Shown: positions 1-8,207 of the stretch, one piece after another
Position numbering within the stretch: position 1 is the stretch's first letter
Layout: the number at the start of each line of letters is the position of its first letter
DNA from: an uncultured cyanobacterium
GTDB lineage: Bacteria > Cyanobacteriota > Cyanobacteriia > PCC-6307 > Cyanobiaceae
DNA: 49,651 nucleotides
Direction of reading: 5' to 3'
Assembly (NCBI GenBank): GCA_903882285.1
Contig: CAIRWM010000011.1
Location: 1 to 49,651 of the forward strand
Notes under the pieces: generated by a model
Database searches by the model: none
Told to the model about the DNA's origin: nothing
Seen by the model: only the letters and a program-made list of their open reading frames with translations
Made by a program: the position numbers and the translations under genes

Positions 1-1
1 A

Positions 2-248
2 CCCAGTCATCAACTGGCTGTAATCGAAGCCCATGGCTTGGCACCACAACGCATTGCCCTGATCCAGAATGGCGTCCATCCTTGAGAGATTGAGCTCAAC
101 ACTCCCCCAAATCCCCATAAGCCGATTGGAGCGTGATCGTTACCGCAGCCACGGTATGGCAAAGCAGGCACAGACGAATAGTCATGAGTTCACTTGGGCC
201 ACTCATGTGGAAACCCTGCAATCCGTCACTACATTCCTGACCCCTTGA
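2..248 (+). pseudogene. Remnant of a glycosyltransferase (GT4-like), frameshifted, 5' end outside window
   Basis: Two frames read like parts of one GT-B glycosyltransferase. Positions 2-85 encode a segment ending AHGLAPQRIALIQNGVHP and then a stop. This resembles the linker before the NGVD motif of GT4 enzymes. Positions 69-248, in another frame, encode a typical GT4 C-terminus (SRLERDRYRSHGM, then EFTWATHVETL). In intact GT4 enzymes these segments lie well over 100 residues apart, so the remnant seems to combine an internal deletion with a frameshift. Its TGA at 246-248 shares one base with the ATG of the next gene (TGATG), which suggests former translational coupling. Alternatively 69-248 could be a free-standing 59-codon ORF. 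The assignment rests on recalled family patterns. Confidence 0.45.
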
Positions 249-1291
249 TGGCATCACCCCACGAAGAACTCCCCCCAATGGTGTCCGTTGTAATCCCCAC
301 CTTCAACGGTGGGGATTGGCTGCTGGAAGCCATCGCAAGCTGCAGGAGACAGGGGGCCGTAGCCCTCGAACTGATTGTGGTTGATGACGCATCCACCGAC
401 AACACCCCAGACCAAGTAGCCAAGCACTACCCTGAGGCACGACTGATTCGTAGCATCTCAAACAGTGGCTCCGGTGCTCTTGGTCGAAACACAGGGCTAC
501 AGCTAGCCAGGGGACGATACGTTAAGTTTCTTGATCACGACGATCAACTGGAACCCCACAGCCTGGCACTGGAGGTGAATGCGGCAGAAGCCTCCAATGC
601 TGACTTGGTGATGAGTCGCTGGGGCGATGTCCGAACCGATTCACAAGGGCTCCATCTGGAATCCAGCAAGCGCGTGTTCATACCACCAGATCCGGAGAGG
701 CTTACTGAAGCAATTCTTCGAGGAGAAAAATTGCCCTATACCGCAGCTATTTTATATCGCCGTAGCTATATTGAAAACCAGCGCTGGGATGCCAGATTAA
801 CCATCAATGATGATTTTGATTGGTTTTGTCGCAACGTCGCTCAAGGTGGCAAAATCATCCGCTGTGATCATGTGAGCTACTACTGGCGCCTCCACCCTCT
901 CTCCATCCAAGGTAAGCAAGCACTCAATCGCAAGGCCTTTGTTGAATCGGCGCATATTAAAAATCACATCTATACCGCTTTCGGAAATTCCTTGGAAGAG
1001 CAAGGAAAGCTTAGCCCTTATTTCCGCACACTCCTTGCCGAACAGCTCTACAAGAATTTACGAATTCTTGCACGATTTAACCACAAAGCTTGCAGGCGAA
1101 CCCTAAGTTACATTCGCCAGCTCAAGCCCACGTTCAAACCTGACCCCGCGATTGAACAAAATCTAGCTGTGCGGACACTATCCTCTCTAGTCGGCCTTGA
1201 CATCACGCTGTACCTCTATCGCATGCTGATGCTTCTGCCCGACCAGATGCGATTCCGTGGCACGCATCAATCCTATTATCCGATGCGATGA
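248..1291 (+). CDS. Family 2 glycosyltransferase
   Basis: A 347-residue GT-A enzyme expected to transfer a sugar from a nucleotide donor during assembly of a surface polysaccharide repeat unit, on the cytoplasmic face of the membrane. The N-terminus has the GT2 pattern VSVVIPTFNGGDWL, a nucleotide-binding VVDDASTDNT near residues 42-51, a GRNTGLQLARG helix and the DXD-like metal site LDHDDQL near residue 95. The start at 248 is preferred to an in-frame ATG at 194 because it overlaps the preceding stop (TGATG) and begins shortly before the domain. It overlaps the next gene by 4 bp (ATGA). Donor and acceptor cannot be read from sequence. Confidence 0.88.
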   Translation: MASPHEELPPMVSVVIPTFNGGDWLLEAIASCRRQGAVALELIVVDDASTDNTPDQVAKHYPEARLIRSISNSGSGALGRNTGLQLARGRYVKFLDHDDQLEPHSLALEVNAAEASNADLVMSRWGDVRTDSQGLHLESSKRVFIPPDPERLTEAILRGEKLPYTAAILYRRSYIENQRWDARLTINDDFDWFCRNVAQGGKIIRCDHVSYYWRLHPLSIQGKQALNRKAFVESAHIKNHIYTAFGNSLEEQGKLSPYFRTLLAEQLYKNLRILARFNHKACRRTLSYIRQLKPTFKPDPAIEQNLAVRTLSSLVGLDITLYLYRMLMLLPDQMRFRGTHQSYYPMR

Positions 1292-2259
1292 CTGATGTCT
1301 CCATCGTCATCGGCTTTCACAACCAACTCGATCGACTTCTTGAGACTCTTGAATCGATCATTCAACAGCATACCAACTTTTGCTGGGAATGCCTAATCGT
1401 TGTGAATGGTCCCTTTTTAAAGGATCAGCGATGTGCTCAGGCCCTACTGACTGCGTGGAAAACCAGACTCAAGCAAGATCCGCGTATCCGCTTGATTGAA
1501 AGCCCAGCGCAAGGGCTCACCAACGCCCTGGAGATTGGATGCAGAGAAGCGAAGGGATCCTTAATCGCACGCATTGATGTTGGCGATGCCATGGCCACAG
1601 GCCGTCTGCAACGGCAATATGAATCCTTTCAGCATCATCCCGATCTTGTGCTGGCCACTAGTGATGTTGAAATCTGTGGACCAGCCTGGGAGCACCTACG
1701 CATCGATTCGCAACCTGCCGCCATCGGAAGGCCTCTCCGAGCCGATACAGTGCCACCGGAAAAGGGCATTGGTATGGATATCCCCCATCATGCGTCGGTT
1801 ATGTTTCGTCGAGATGCCTATATCGCCGCAGATGGTTATCGCTCACAGTTTTATTTTGCGCAGGATTGGGACTTATGGTTCCGGCTGGCCAGTCATGGGA
1901 AATTTATCCATCTACCGGAGGTTCTCACTCGCGTCAGATTATTCAGCGATGGGCTGTCATCACGCCACTGGCGCGAACAACGCGCGATTGCGAGGTTGGC
2001 ACTGGCCTGCCACATCGCCCGGCGCAGCGGCAAGAGTGAAGCCATGCCGCTACAGCAGGCCTCAACCATCAAACCTCACCCCACCCAAAGCCGTCGCTTC
2101 CCCTGGGACGGGCGCCGTGCCGAAGGGGCATATTTTATTGCCGAAGCCTTGCGACGTAACGGCGATCTACGGTGCCGTACCTATTTCCTTGAAGCCCTGC
2201 GCTTTGGATTCTGGAAACCGAGAATCTGGATACGTACCATTCAGTCGCTAAAGCTCTAG
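1288..2259 (+). CDS. Family 2 glycosyltransferase
   Basis: A 323-residue GT2 protein starting DVSIVIGFHNQLDRLLETL. It has the acceptor/donor-loop segment ARIDVGDAMATGRL, where DVGD takes the place of the usual DXDD, and the segment FYFAQDWDLWFRLASHG, which matches the ED/QDWDLW acceptor motif of many GT2 enzymes. It probably adds one sugar of the same glycan as its neighbour. Its ATG overlaps the previous stop (ATGA), so the two are likely co-translated. After it comes about 400 bp without an intact gene, so it probably ends a transcriptional or evolutionary block. Confidence 0.85.
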   Translation: MTDVSIVIGFHNQLDRLLETLESIIQQHTNFCWECLIVVNGPFLKDQRCAQALLTAWKTRLKQDPRIRLIESPAQGLTNALEIGCREAKGSLIARIDVGDAMATGRLQRQYESFQHHPDLVLATSDVEICGPAWEHLRIDSQPAAIGRPLRADTVPPEKGIGMDIPHHASVMFRRDAYIAADGYRSQFYFAQDWDLWFRLASHGKFIHLPEVLTRVRLFSDGLSSRHWREQRAIARLALACHIARRSGKSEAMPLQQASTIKPHPTQSRRFPWDGRRAEGAYFIAEALRRNGDLRCRTYFLEALRFGFWKPRIWIRTIQSLKL

Positions 2260-2659
2260 TGTCTTAAGGCAAAACGATCAAAAAGCTTCATAAAATAACA
2301 TCGCTTGTGGTCATTCCCTAATGGCAGACAGATTAAAAAATTCGACTCATCACGGTCATCCCTGCTGGAGAGATTTACTCTCCTATCATAAATCTGGATG
2401 GACTTGATCAGCTCAATCTCGCCAGCCATCACTTAGTACTTCAAGGTGATCAAATCTCATCGCATTACCTACAGCATTGCAAAGCGACAGCTTACACTCA
2501 TCACAAGGTCTTCGAAGGTGCTGCACGCCTCATATCTGCTTGAACATCATTTCCCTTGAGATACCACTTAGTCCCAGCATTATCAATCAATTTTAGCGCC
2601 TCGAGGCATGCCTTGACTGGCTGCGCCCTACCTCACGATGGCCACAGATCAACACGCCA
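2260..2659 (+). other. 400-bp gap holding a possible decayed coding sequence
   Basis: No intact gene is visible. One frame is open from 2337 to a TGA at 2541-2543 (68 codons, beginning KIRLITVIPAGEIY) but has no ATG, GTG or TTG start and follows a TAA. From 2543 another frame, which is also the frame of the downstream glycosyltransferase, reads protein-like up to 2660 (RLEACLDWLRPTSRWPQ) but has a TAG at 2594. An A-run at 2335-2340 sits where an upstream ATG (2321) is out of frame with the first segment. This fits a gene broken by frameshifts, but the original family is not recognised and no promoter or terminator is evident. Confidence 0.3.
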
Positions 2660-3817
2660 ATGAGCACCCCCAAGCGACATCTGATCATCATTCAAGATCG
2701 TGAAACTCAATTCGATGCACCCCTCTATGCCACTATTCATCAACAGGACGTTTTTTCCCTAGAGCTCATCTACAGCACTGTTCATTCCAGCATTAGCCAT
2801 CATGATCTGGAGTTAGGACATGCGCCGCAGTGGGATCACATCTTAGCCAACACCTACGACCAGCGCACACTGCCAAGTACCTCTCCCCTGCAGATCTGGA
2901 CATTATCGCGCCAACTGAAAGCTCGGCAACCTGATCTCGTCATCATCTGCGGCTACTACCCTCGCTCTCATCTTCTCCTGGCGCTGCTACTGCGTCTCCA
3001 AGGCCAAAGAATCGGTCTGCGATCCGACAACACCCTCACCCACACCTCCTTCACCGGTTGGAAAGGACCATTACGACGCCTGGCCGTATCTTGGATCCAG
3101 CGTCTGTTTGACTGCTGGCATCCGGTCGGAGAGCAAGCCCAAGCCTATCTACGCCAGATTTCAGGCACGCTCAGACCAACATACCGATTTGCCTACGCCG
3201 TCGATAACGATTGGTTGGCCAGCAACGCAGAACGAGCACGACAAGGACGTCATCAGTTTCTACAGCAACAGGGGTGGCCAGAAGATGCCTTTGTGGTGCT
3301 AGGCATTATGAAGTGGACGCCCAGAGAGGATCCACTCACCCTGATCCATGCCTTCCGCCGGCTGCTGCAGCATTGCTCGCGAGCGCGCCTGGTTCTGATC
3401 GGTGATGGGCCTCTTCAAAAGGCCGTGATGACCGCTTGCGCTGCGCTCACTGATGTCGTGACTTGTCCGGGCTACAGCCCCTACTCCCAACTGCCCCTTT
3501 GGTACGGGCGGGCTGATGTGTTTGTCCACCCTGCCCCACATGAGCCATGGGGCGTCTCAGTGAACGAGGCCCTTGCCTGTGGGCTGCCGGTGATCGCGGC
3601 AGAAGGAGTCGGCGCTGCCGCAGAACTGATCCGACCTGGTGTGAACGGCGATGTGTTCGTCAATGGCGATGTTGGCCAGTTGGCCGCTCAGTTGTTGAAT
3701 CTGAGTTTCTGCGAAACTCCTCAAGCCGCCAGGGCAGCCGCCTGCCGTGCAACGGCCGATCACTGGCACTACCGCCATAGCATCAACAGGCTGGTGCAGG
3801 CCCTGACACCGTGCTGA
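2660..3817 (+). CDS. Family 4 glycosyltransferase
   Basis: A 385-residue GT-B fold enzyme, probably a retaining glycosyltransferase of exopolysaccharide assembly. The C-terminal donor domain is clear: LGIMKWTPREDPLTLIHAF (about residue 215), LVLIGDGPLQ, a CPGYSPYSQLPLWYGRADVFVHP block, then the EX7E-type region PHEPWGVSVNEALACGLPVIA (about residue 295) and AELIRPGVNGDVF. The N-terminal half has a weaker acceptor domain with IICGYYPRS. The ATG at 2660 is the first plausible start after a decayed stretch. The gene overlaps the next one by 7 bp. Confidence 0.88.
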   Translation: MSTPKRHLIIIQDRETQFDAPLYATIHQQDVFSLELIYSTVHSSISHHDLELGHAPQWDHILANTYDQRTLPSTSPLQIWTLSRQLKARQPDLVIICGYYPRSHLLLALLLRLQGQRIGLRSDNTLTHTSFTGWKGPLRRLAVSWIQRLFDCWHPVGEQAQAYLRQISGTLRPTYRFAYAVDNDWLASNAERARQGRHQFLQQQGWPEDAFVVLGIMKWTPREDPLTLIHAFRRLLQHCSRARLVLIGDGPLQKAVMTACAALTDVVTCPGYSPYSQLPLWYGRADVFVHPAPHEPWGVSVNEALACGLPVIAAEGVGAAAELIRPGVNGDVFVNGDVGQLAAQLLNLSFCETPQAARAAACRATADHWHYRHSINRLVQALTPC

Positions 3818-4779
3818 TTGTGATTCCGGAGAAGCAGGGCACCTTCTGTGGCCTTGCCGATCATGCCTCGGTTGTGGCGAGCGGAGCGCGTCAGTTGGGC
3901 CAGAGGGTTCAGGTCGGCACGCTTGAGCAGGCCTGGAAGTCAGTCGCCCAGACCCCCCTGTTGATTGAGTACACACCACTCGCTTACAGCCCCATCGGGC
4001 TCTCCTGGCGCTTGCCCATGCTTGCGTTGCGCTGGCGGTTTCGCCAGGGTCGGGTGGTGACCTACTTCCACGAACTGCCCTTCACCAACGGACCAGGCTG
4101 GCGTCGCCAACTGGCTGTTCTGCTGCAACGGATCCACTGCATGCTGCTGGCCAGCATCAGCAACAGCACCATCGTCAATCAGGCTCTGTCAGTGGGTTGG
4201 CTCTGCTGGACGGGTCACCTGTCTCGTAGCCGACCAATGCTGTTCCTGCCCTCATGCTCCAACGTAGGAGAAGCCCTCAGCCCCTCCTCGCCAAAGGCAA
4301 GACCATGCTGTGTGGTGGTGTTCGGATCTCCTGGAAAGCGCCGCCATTCCCATGCGCTGGTGGCCTCGCTTGGCGGCTATCGACATCTGTTCGGCCATGA
4401 TGTCGTGGTGCTTGACATCGGAGAAAGCATGGCATTACCTCCGAGCCTGGCTGCAGAGGTGCAAATGCTTGGGGTACTGCCAGCTGAAGTTGTGAAGCAG
4501 AAGCTGCTAATGAGTCGCTTTGGTTTGTTCTACGCTGAAGCTCGTCAATTCTCCAAATCAGGCGTGTTTGCCGCCTATTGCGCTTGTGGGGTGGTGCCGA
4601 TCATCGCCGATCCTGCGGCTCAGCCGTCTTCCCTTTTTCTGGCTCCCAGCGAGTTGAGTGCTGCTGGAGGTCGGCTTGATGAACCCGATGGCATATGGCA
4701 GGAGATCCGTGAATGGCACGCTCGATTTTCCACCTCAGCCTGCACGCACCATCTTCTTGCACATCTCTACGAACCCTGA
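3811..4779 (+). CDS. Glycosyltransferase-like protein, GT-B type, divergent
   Basis: A 322-residue protein starting at a GTG inside the end of the previous gene. The N-terminus (LIVIPEKQGTFCGLADHASVVA) resembles the donor/acceptor Rossmann half of GT4 enzymes that begin by binding a carrier. VVTYFHELPFTNGPGWRRQL matches the HE/FHE segment seen in many GT-B proteins. The C-terminal half (VVVFGSPGKRRHSHALV, then SKSGVFAAYCACGVVPIIAD) is like a shortened donor domain, but the glutamate pair of classical GT4 enzymes is not clear. Context makes a glycan role likely; activity is uncertain. Confidence 0.6.
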   Translation: MLIVIPEKQGTFCGLADHASVVASGARQLGQRVQVGTLEQAWKSVAQTPLLIEYTPLAYSPIGLSWRLPMLALRWRFRQGRVVTYFHELPFTNGPGWRRQLAVLLQRIHCMLLASISNSTIVNQALSVGWLCWTGHLSRSRPMLFLPSCSNVGEALSPSSPKARPCCVVVFGSPGKRRHSHALVASLGGYRHLFGHDVVVLDIGESMALPPSLAAEVQMLGVLPAEVVKQKLLMSRFGLFYAEARQFSKSGVFAAYCACGVVPIIADPAAQPSSLFLAPSELSAAGGRLDEPDGIWQEIREWHARFSTSACTHHLLAHLYEP

Positions 4780-4918
4780 TTTAGTTGGCCCTCTCTCTGG
4801 CAACATAGACCCATGACAACAGCAACAGAGCTTCGATGGCTGTGGTAACCGCTACAACGGCGCTGTTGGGGGAGCACTCGATGGAGCAGCCATCAGCTGC
4901 CGCCCTCCCCCATAGTCG

Positions 4919-6082
4919 ATGAAAATTCTGCATATCATCCCATCGATCAGCCCTCTGCGCGGTGGACCTTCAGCGGCCGTCCTAGCGATGGTGACATCCC
5001 TGCGTCAGCGTGGAGTGGAGGCGGCCATCCTCACCAGCAACGATGATGGTCCCGGCATCGACCCTTCCATGCCGACCGGTCGCTGGTTTGAACGCGACGG
5101 CGTGCCGGTGCTGGCTTTCAAGCGTTGGAGCCCACCGCTCTCGCCGCTGAGCGAATTCGCAATATGCCCCGCCATGAATCGATGGCTGGCCAGCCATCTT
5201 GGAAACTACGACCTCCTGCACATCCATGCTCTCTTCTCCTGGCCCTCCACCACCGCGATGGCCCAGGCCCGCCGCCACGGCAAGCCCTTTGTGCTAAGCA
5301 CCATCGGCCAACTCAACCACTGGAGTCTTGGGCAAAGCCGCATTCGCAAGCGCCTTTTCTGGAAGCTGATCGAGCAGCGCAACCTGGCCGCCGCCGCCGC
5401 CCTGCACTTCACCACCGACGAGGAGCGCGACCAGGCCGCCGTCCTGAACCTGCCCACCCCCACGTGGGTCGTGCCGCTCGGAGTGGAGCTGCCACCCACT
5501 GCGACCGCTCCCATCGACGTCGCCCCCGCAGCGACAGTCCCCACTTTTCTCTTCCTCTCCCGCCTCCATCCCAAGAAGCAACTCGAGCACCTGCTAGAGG
5601 CCCTCGCCCTGCTCCAGGAACAGCAACCTGAACGCTCCTGGCAACTTCAGATTGCCGGTGATGGCGATCCAAGTTATGTGGCCGGGCTGCGGCGCCAGGC
5701 CCTGGAACTGGGCCTGGCTCACCGGTGCCAATGGCTGGGTTTCCTCGAGGGCGAAGCGAAATGGCAGGCTCTGCAGGGGGCTGACTGGTTCGTCCTGCCC
5801 TCGGCCTCGGAAAACTTCGGCATCGCCGTGATCGAGGCGCTTGCCGCCGGCACTCCGGCCATTCTCAGCCCAGAAGTGGCCGTCGCCTCCGCCATCGCCC
5901 GAGCGGGTGCCGGCCTGGTCTGCTCGTCCGAGCCCCGGACACTGGCCGCCACCCTGGCTGACGCCCTGGCCGGGCCCAGCGTCTCGATGTGCCAAGCCGC
6001 TGTGGAGCTGGCGGCCTCGGACTACAGCTGGCCGGTGATCGCGGCCCAACTAGAGAATGCTTATTCCACCCTGTCGCGTTGA
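4919..6082 (+). CDS. Family 4 glycosyltransferase
   Basis: A 387-residue GT4 enzyme. The N-terminus MKILHIIPSISPLRGGPSA is the typical GGPS/GG loop of nucleotide-sugar glycosyltransferases, followed by LLHIHALFSWPSTTAM. The donor domain has FLFLSRLHPKKQLEHLLEAL (about residue 200), IAGDGDPSYVAGLR and the EX7E region PSASENFGIAVIEALAAGTP (about residue 305). It should act at the cytoplasmic membrane in repeat-unit assembly. The 139-bp gap before it contains no gene. It lies on the same strand as its neighbours but is not overlap-coupled to them. Confidence 0.9.
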   Translation: MKILHIIPSISPLRGGPSAAVLAMVTSLRQRGVEAAILTSNDDGPGIDPSMPTGRWFERDGVPVLAFKRWSPPLSPLSEFAICPAMNRWLASHLGNYDLLHIHALFSWPSTTAMAQARRHGKPFVLSTIGQLNHWSLGQSRIRKRLFWKLIEQRNLAAAAALHFTTDEERDQAAVLNLPTPTWVVPLGVELPPTATAPIDVAPAATVPTFLFLSRLHPKKQLEHLLEALALLQEQQPERSWQLQIAGDGDPSYVAGLRRQALELGLAHRCQWLGFLEGEAKWQALQGADWFVLPSASENFGIAVIEALAAGTPAILSPEVAVASAIARAGAGLVCSSEPRTLAATLADALAGPSVSMCQAAVELAASDYSWPVIAAQLENAYSTLSR

Positions 6083-6172
6083 AGGCCAGCTCGTCAGCGT
6101 CTCCTTCGTCTGGAGCGGGGAAGCCAACAGTGACGTTGAGTTACAACAAACTCTCAGGATTTTAGCCCTACC

Positions 6173-7381
6173 GTGACTTTTGCCCTGATCAGCACTATCC
6201 AGCCGTCCAGCGGTGGCGTGGAAGCCAAGACACGCTGGGTGGTGGATGAACTCGCGGCCCTGGGCATCAGCAGCGTGCTCGCCTGGTATGAACCGTGGAG
6301 CTGCAGCCCGGAGCTGTCGGTGCCGTTGGCACAAATCGGCAGTGGCAAACGCCCAGGACATCGTTGCCTGCAGGTCTGGCCCGAGGTAAGCGGCCATGCC
6401 ATCGGTGCCTGGCTGCCGGAACTCGAATTCACCCATTACCAACCGATCAGACCCTGGCGGCAACTCATTGCCGCGGCGGATCTCCACATCGCCATCACCG
6501 GCAACCCACTCTGCGGACATCGCTTCCTTGCGTCAGGAAAGCCCTTTCTGGCCTGGATCGGCACACCGTGGCATGGGGATCGCGTCGACCGGGTGAAGCT
6601 CTTCCCCTGGCATCGCCGTCTAGTCGACCGATGGGTGAATGCACCAGTACTCCAAAGCATGGAGCGGCGTGTGCTGCGGGCACCCCAGGGGCGCCTCCTG
6701 ACGATCAGCCACCATACGGCCCGGGAACTGCAGATCATCTCCGGGCGTCCAGCAACCGCCGGAGTGCTCTATCGACCCAGCGACCCTGCTCTGTTTTACC
6801 CAGCACCTTCACGGCGGGTGCCCTGGCGCATCGGCTTTTCAGGGCGGTATAGCGACCCTCGCAAACAGATCCATCTGCTGCTCAATGCCGTGGCCCTGCT
6901 CGTCAAGCAGGGCCACCCCGTGCAGCTCGAACTCACCGGGGAGGCCAGCGGCCACTTCCTGCAATCTGCCATTGCGGCACGTCAGCTCACCAACAATGTC
7001 CACTGCCATGCCTATCTGGAGCCGGCTGAGCTGGCGGCCGTTCTACAACAATGGGATCTATTCGTGATTCCCTCGCACCAGGAAGGACTGTGCATTGCTG
7101 CCCTGGAAGCGATGGCCTGTGGTGTTCCCGTCGTAAGCACCCGCTGTGGTGGTCCGGAGGATTTCGTACTCCCCAATCGCACCGGAATTCTGGTAGCCGC
7201 TGAGGCCGGAGCATTGGCCATGGCGATCAAGGCGGTCTGCGGCGTGCCTGGGCTTCGACGACAGCTCGCTGATGGGGCCCTGCGCTGGATCCACAACCAT
7301 GCTGATCCCGCCACAGCCCGTCGCAACCTTCGCTCTCACCTAAAAGCAGTGTATCCAAAGCTGGAGATTGCCGATGCCTGA
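6173..7381 (+). CDS. Family 4 glycosyltransferase
   Basis: A 402-residue GT4 protein with a GTG start at 6173. The first residues, ALISTIQPSSGGVEAKTRWVVDEL, have the SGGV loop of the acceptor domain. The donor domain shows IGFSGRYSDPRKQIHLLLNAV, VHCHAYLEPAELAAVLQQWDLFVIPS and the EX7E motif HQEGLCIAALEAMACGVPVV, ending TRCGGPEDFVLPNRTGILV. The gene overlaps the following GT2 gene by 8 bp, so it heads a tightly packed block that continues to the ligase-like protein. Confidence 0.9.
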   Translation: MTFALISTIQPSSGGVEAKTRWVVDELAALGISSVLAWYEPWSCSPELSVPLAQIGSGKRPGHRCLQVWPEVSGHAIGAWLPELEFTHYQPIRPWRQLIAAADLHIAITGNPLCGHRFLASGKPFLAWIGTPWHGDRVDRVKLFPWHRRLVDRWVNAPVLQSMERRVLRAPQGRLLTISHHTARELQIISGRPATAGVLYRPSDPALFYPAPSRRVPWRIGFSGRYSDPRKQIHLLLNAVALLVKQGHPVQLELTGEASGHFLQSAIAARQLTNNVHCHAYLEPAELAAVLQQWDLFVIPSHQEGLCIAALEAMACGVPVVSTRCGGPEDFVLPNRTGILVAAEAGALAMAIKAVCGVPGLRRQLADGALRWIHNHADPATARRNLRSHLKAVYPKLEIADA

Positions 7382-8207
7382 GATACTCAATCAGGTCACA
7401 CCTCTTCTCATAACTTGCAACGAAGAAGCCAATATCGAGCGAACCCTTGCGGGGCTTCACTGGGCTCGACGGATCGTAGTCGTCGACAGCGGCAGCAGCG
7501 ACAACACCCTGGAAATCTTAAGAAGCGTGCCCGCCGTTGACATTGTGCACAGGCCATTCCGTTCCTTTGCTGATCAATGCAATTATGGGCTCAGCTTGAT
7601 TAAAACTGCCTGGTGCCTGAGCCTTGATGCTGATCACATCATATCCAAAGCCTTCTTGGCAGAGATGAAAAGCCTGTTGGCGGATGTCGGGGATGAAATC
7701 ACGGCAGTTGTCACGCCCTTTCGTTACATGGTTTACGGCAAGATTCTGCGCGGTACGTTACTACCTTCCCGCATCAACCTGATGCGTCCCAATGGTGGGA
7801 AATATCACGACGACGGCCATGCCCATCGCTTCACTCCCCATGGACATAGCCTGGCCATGCGGGAGCCGATTCTTCATGACGACCGCAAGTCATTGAGCCG
7901 TTGGCTGGCCAGCCAGCAGAGGTATCTCCAGCAGGAAACGATCAAGTTGCTCAACACCGAAAATCGACAACTCTGCCGAAGTGACCGCCTACGCAAACAG
8001 CACGTGATCGCTCCCTTCGCCGTCGTTATAATTTGTCTCATCTGGCATCGTGGCATCCAGGATGGCTGGCGTGGGTGGTTCTATGCCTTTCAGCGCCTGT
8101 ATGTGGAGACCCTGCTCAGCCTGATGCTCTGGGAGGCACGGCAGAATGGCCAGCACCTGCGCCCCAAGACCATGGCAGATCTCCCCGTGAGACCCCTGAA
8201 GGCATGA
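7374..8207 (+). CDS. Family 2 glycosyltransferase, WaaE/KdtX-like
   Basis: A 277-residue GT2 protein with the short-loop pattern LLITCNEEANIERTL, RIVVVDSGSSDNTLEI (about residue 38) and LSLDADHI as the DXD site. This combination is typical of the LPS-core beta-glucosyltransferase-like WaaE/KdtX group, which also occurs in cyanobacterial polysaccharide loci. The C-terminal third contains amphipathic or membrane-associated helices (APFAVVIICLIWHRGIQDGWRG). ATG 7374 is preferred to TTG 7368. The stop overlaps the next ATG (ATGA), so this gene and the ligase-like gene are probably co-translated. Confidence 0.85.
   Translation: MPEILNQVTPLLITCNEEANIERTLAGLHWARRIVVVDSGSSDNTLEILRSVPAVDIVHRPFRSFADQCNYGLSLIKTAWCLSLDADHIISKAFLAEMKSLLADVGDEITAVVTPFRYMVYGKILRGTLLPSRINLMRPNGGKYHDDGHAHRFTPHGHSLAMREPILHDDRKSLSRWLASQQRYLQQETIKLLNTENRQLCRSDRLRKQHVIAPFAVVIICLIWHRGIQDGWRGWFYAFQRLYVETLLSLMLWEARQNGQHLRPKTMADLPVRPLKA

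Noticed and set aside
1..79. Minus-strand ORF starting at 79 (MDAILDQGNALW...)
   Set aside because: It is codon-aligned antisense to the plus-strand glycosyltransferase-like frame; the plus-strand fragments match GT patterns better, although the minus frame stays open to the edge.
4868..4911. GGGGGAG ... CTCCCCC inverted repeat upstream of the GT4 at 4919
   Set aside because: 7-bp arms separated by 30 nt in G/C-rich sequence, with no T-run; a chance match is likely.
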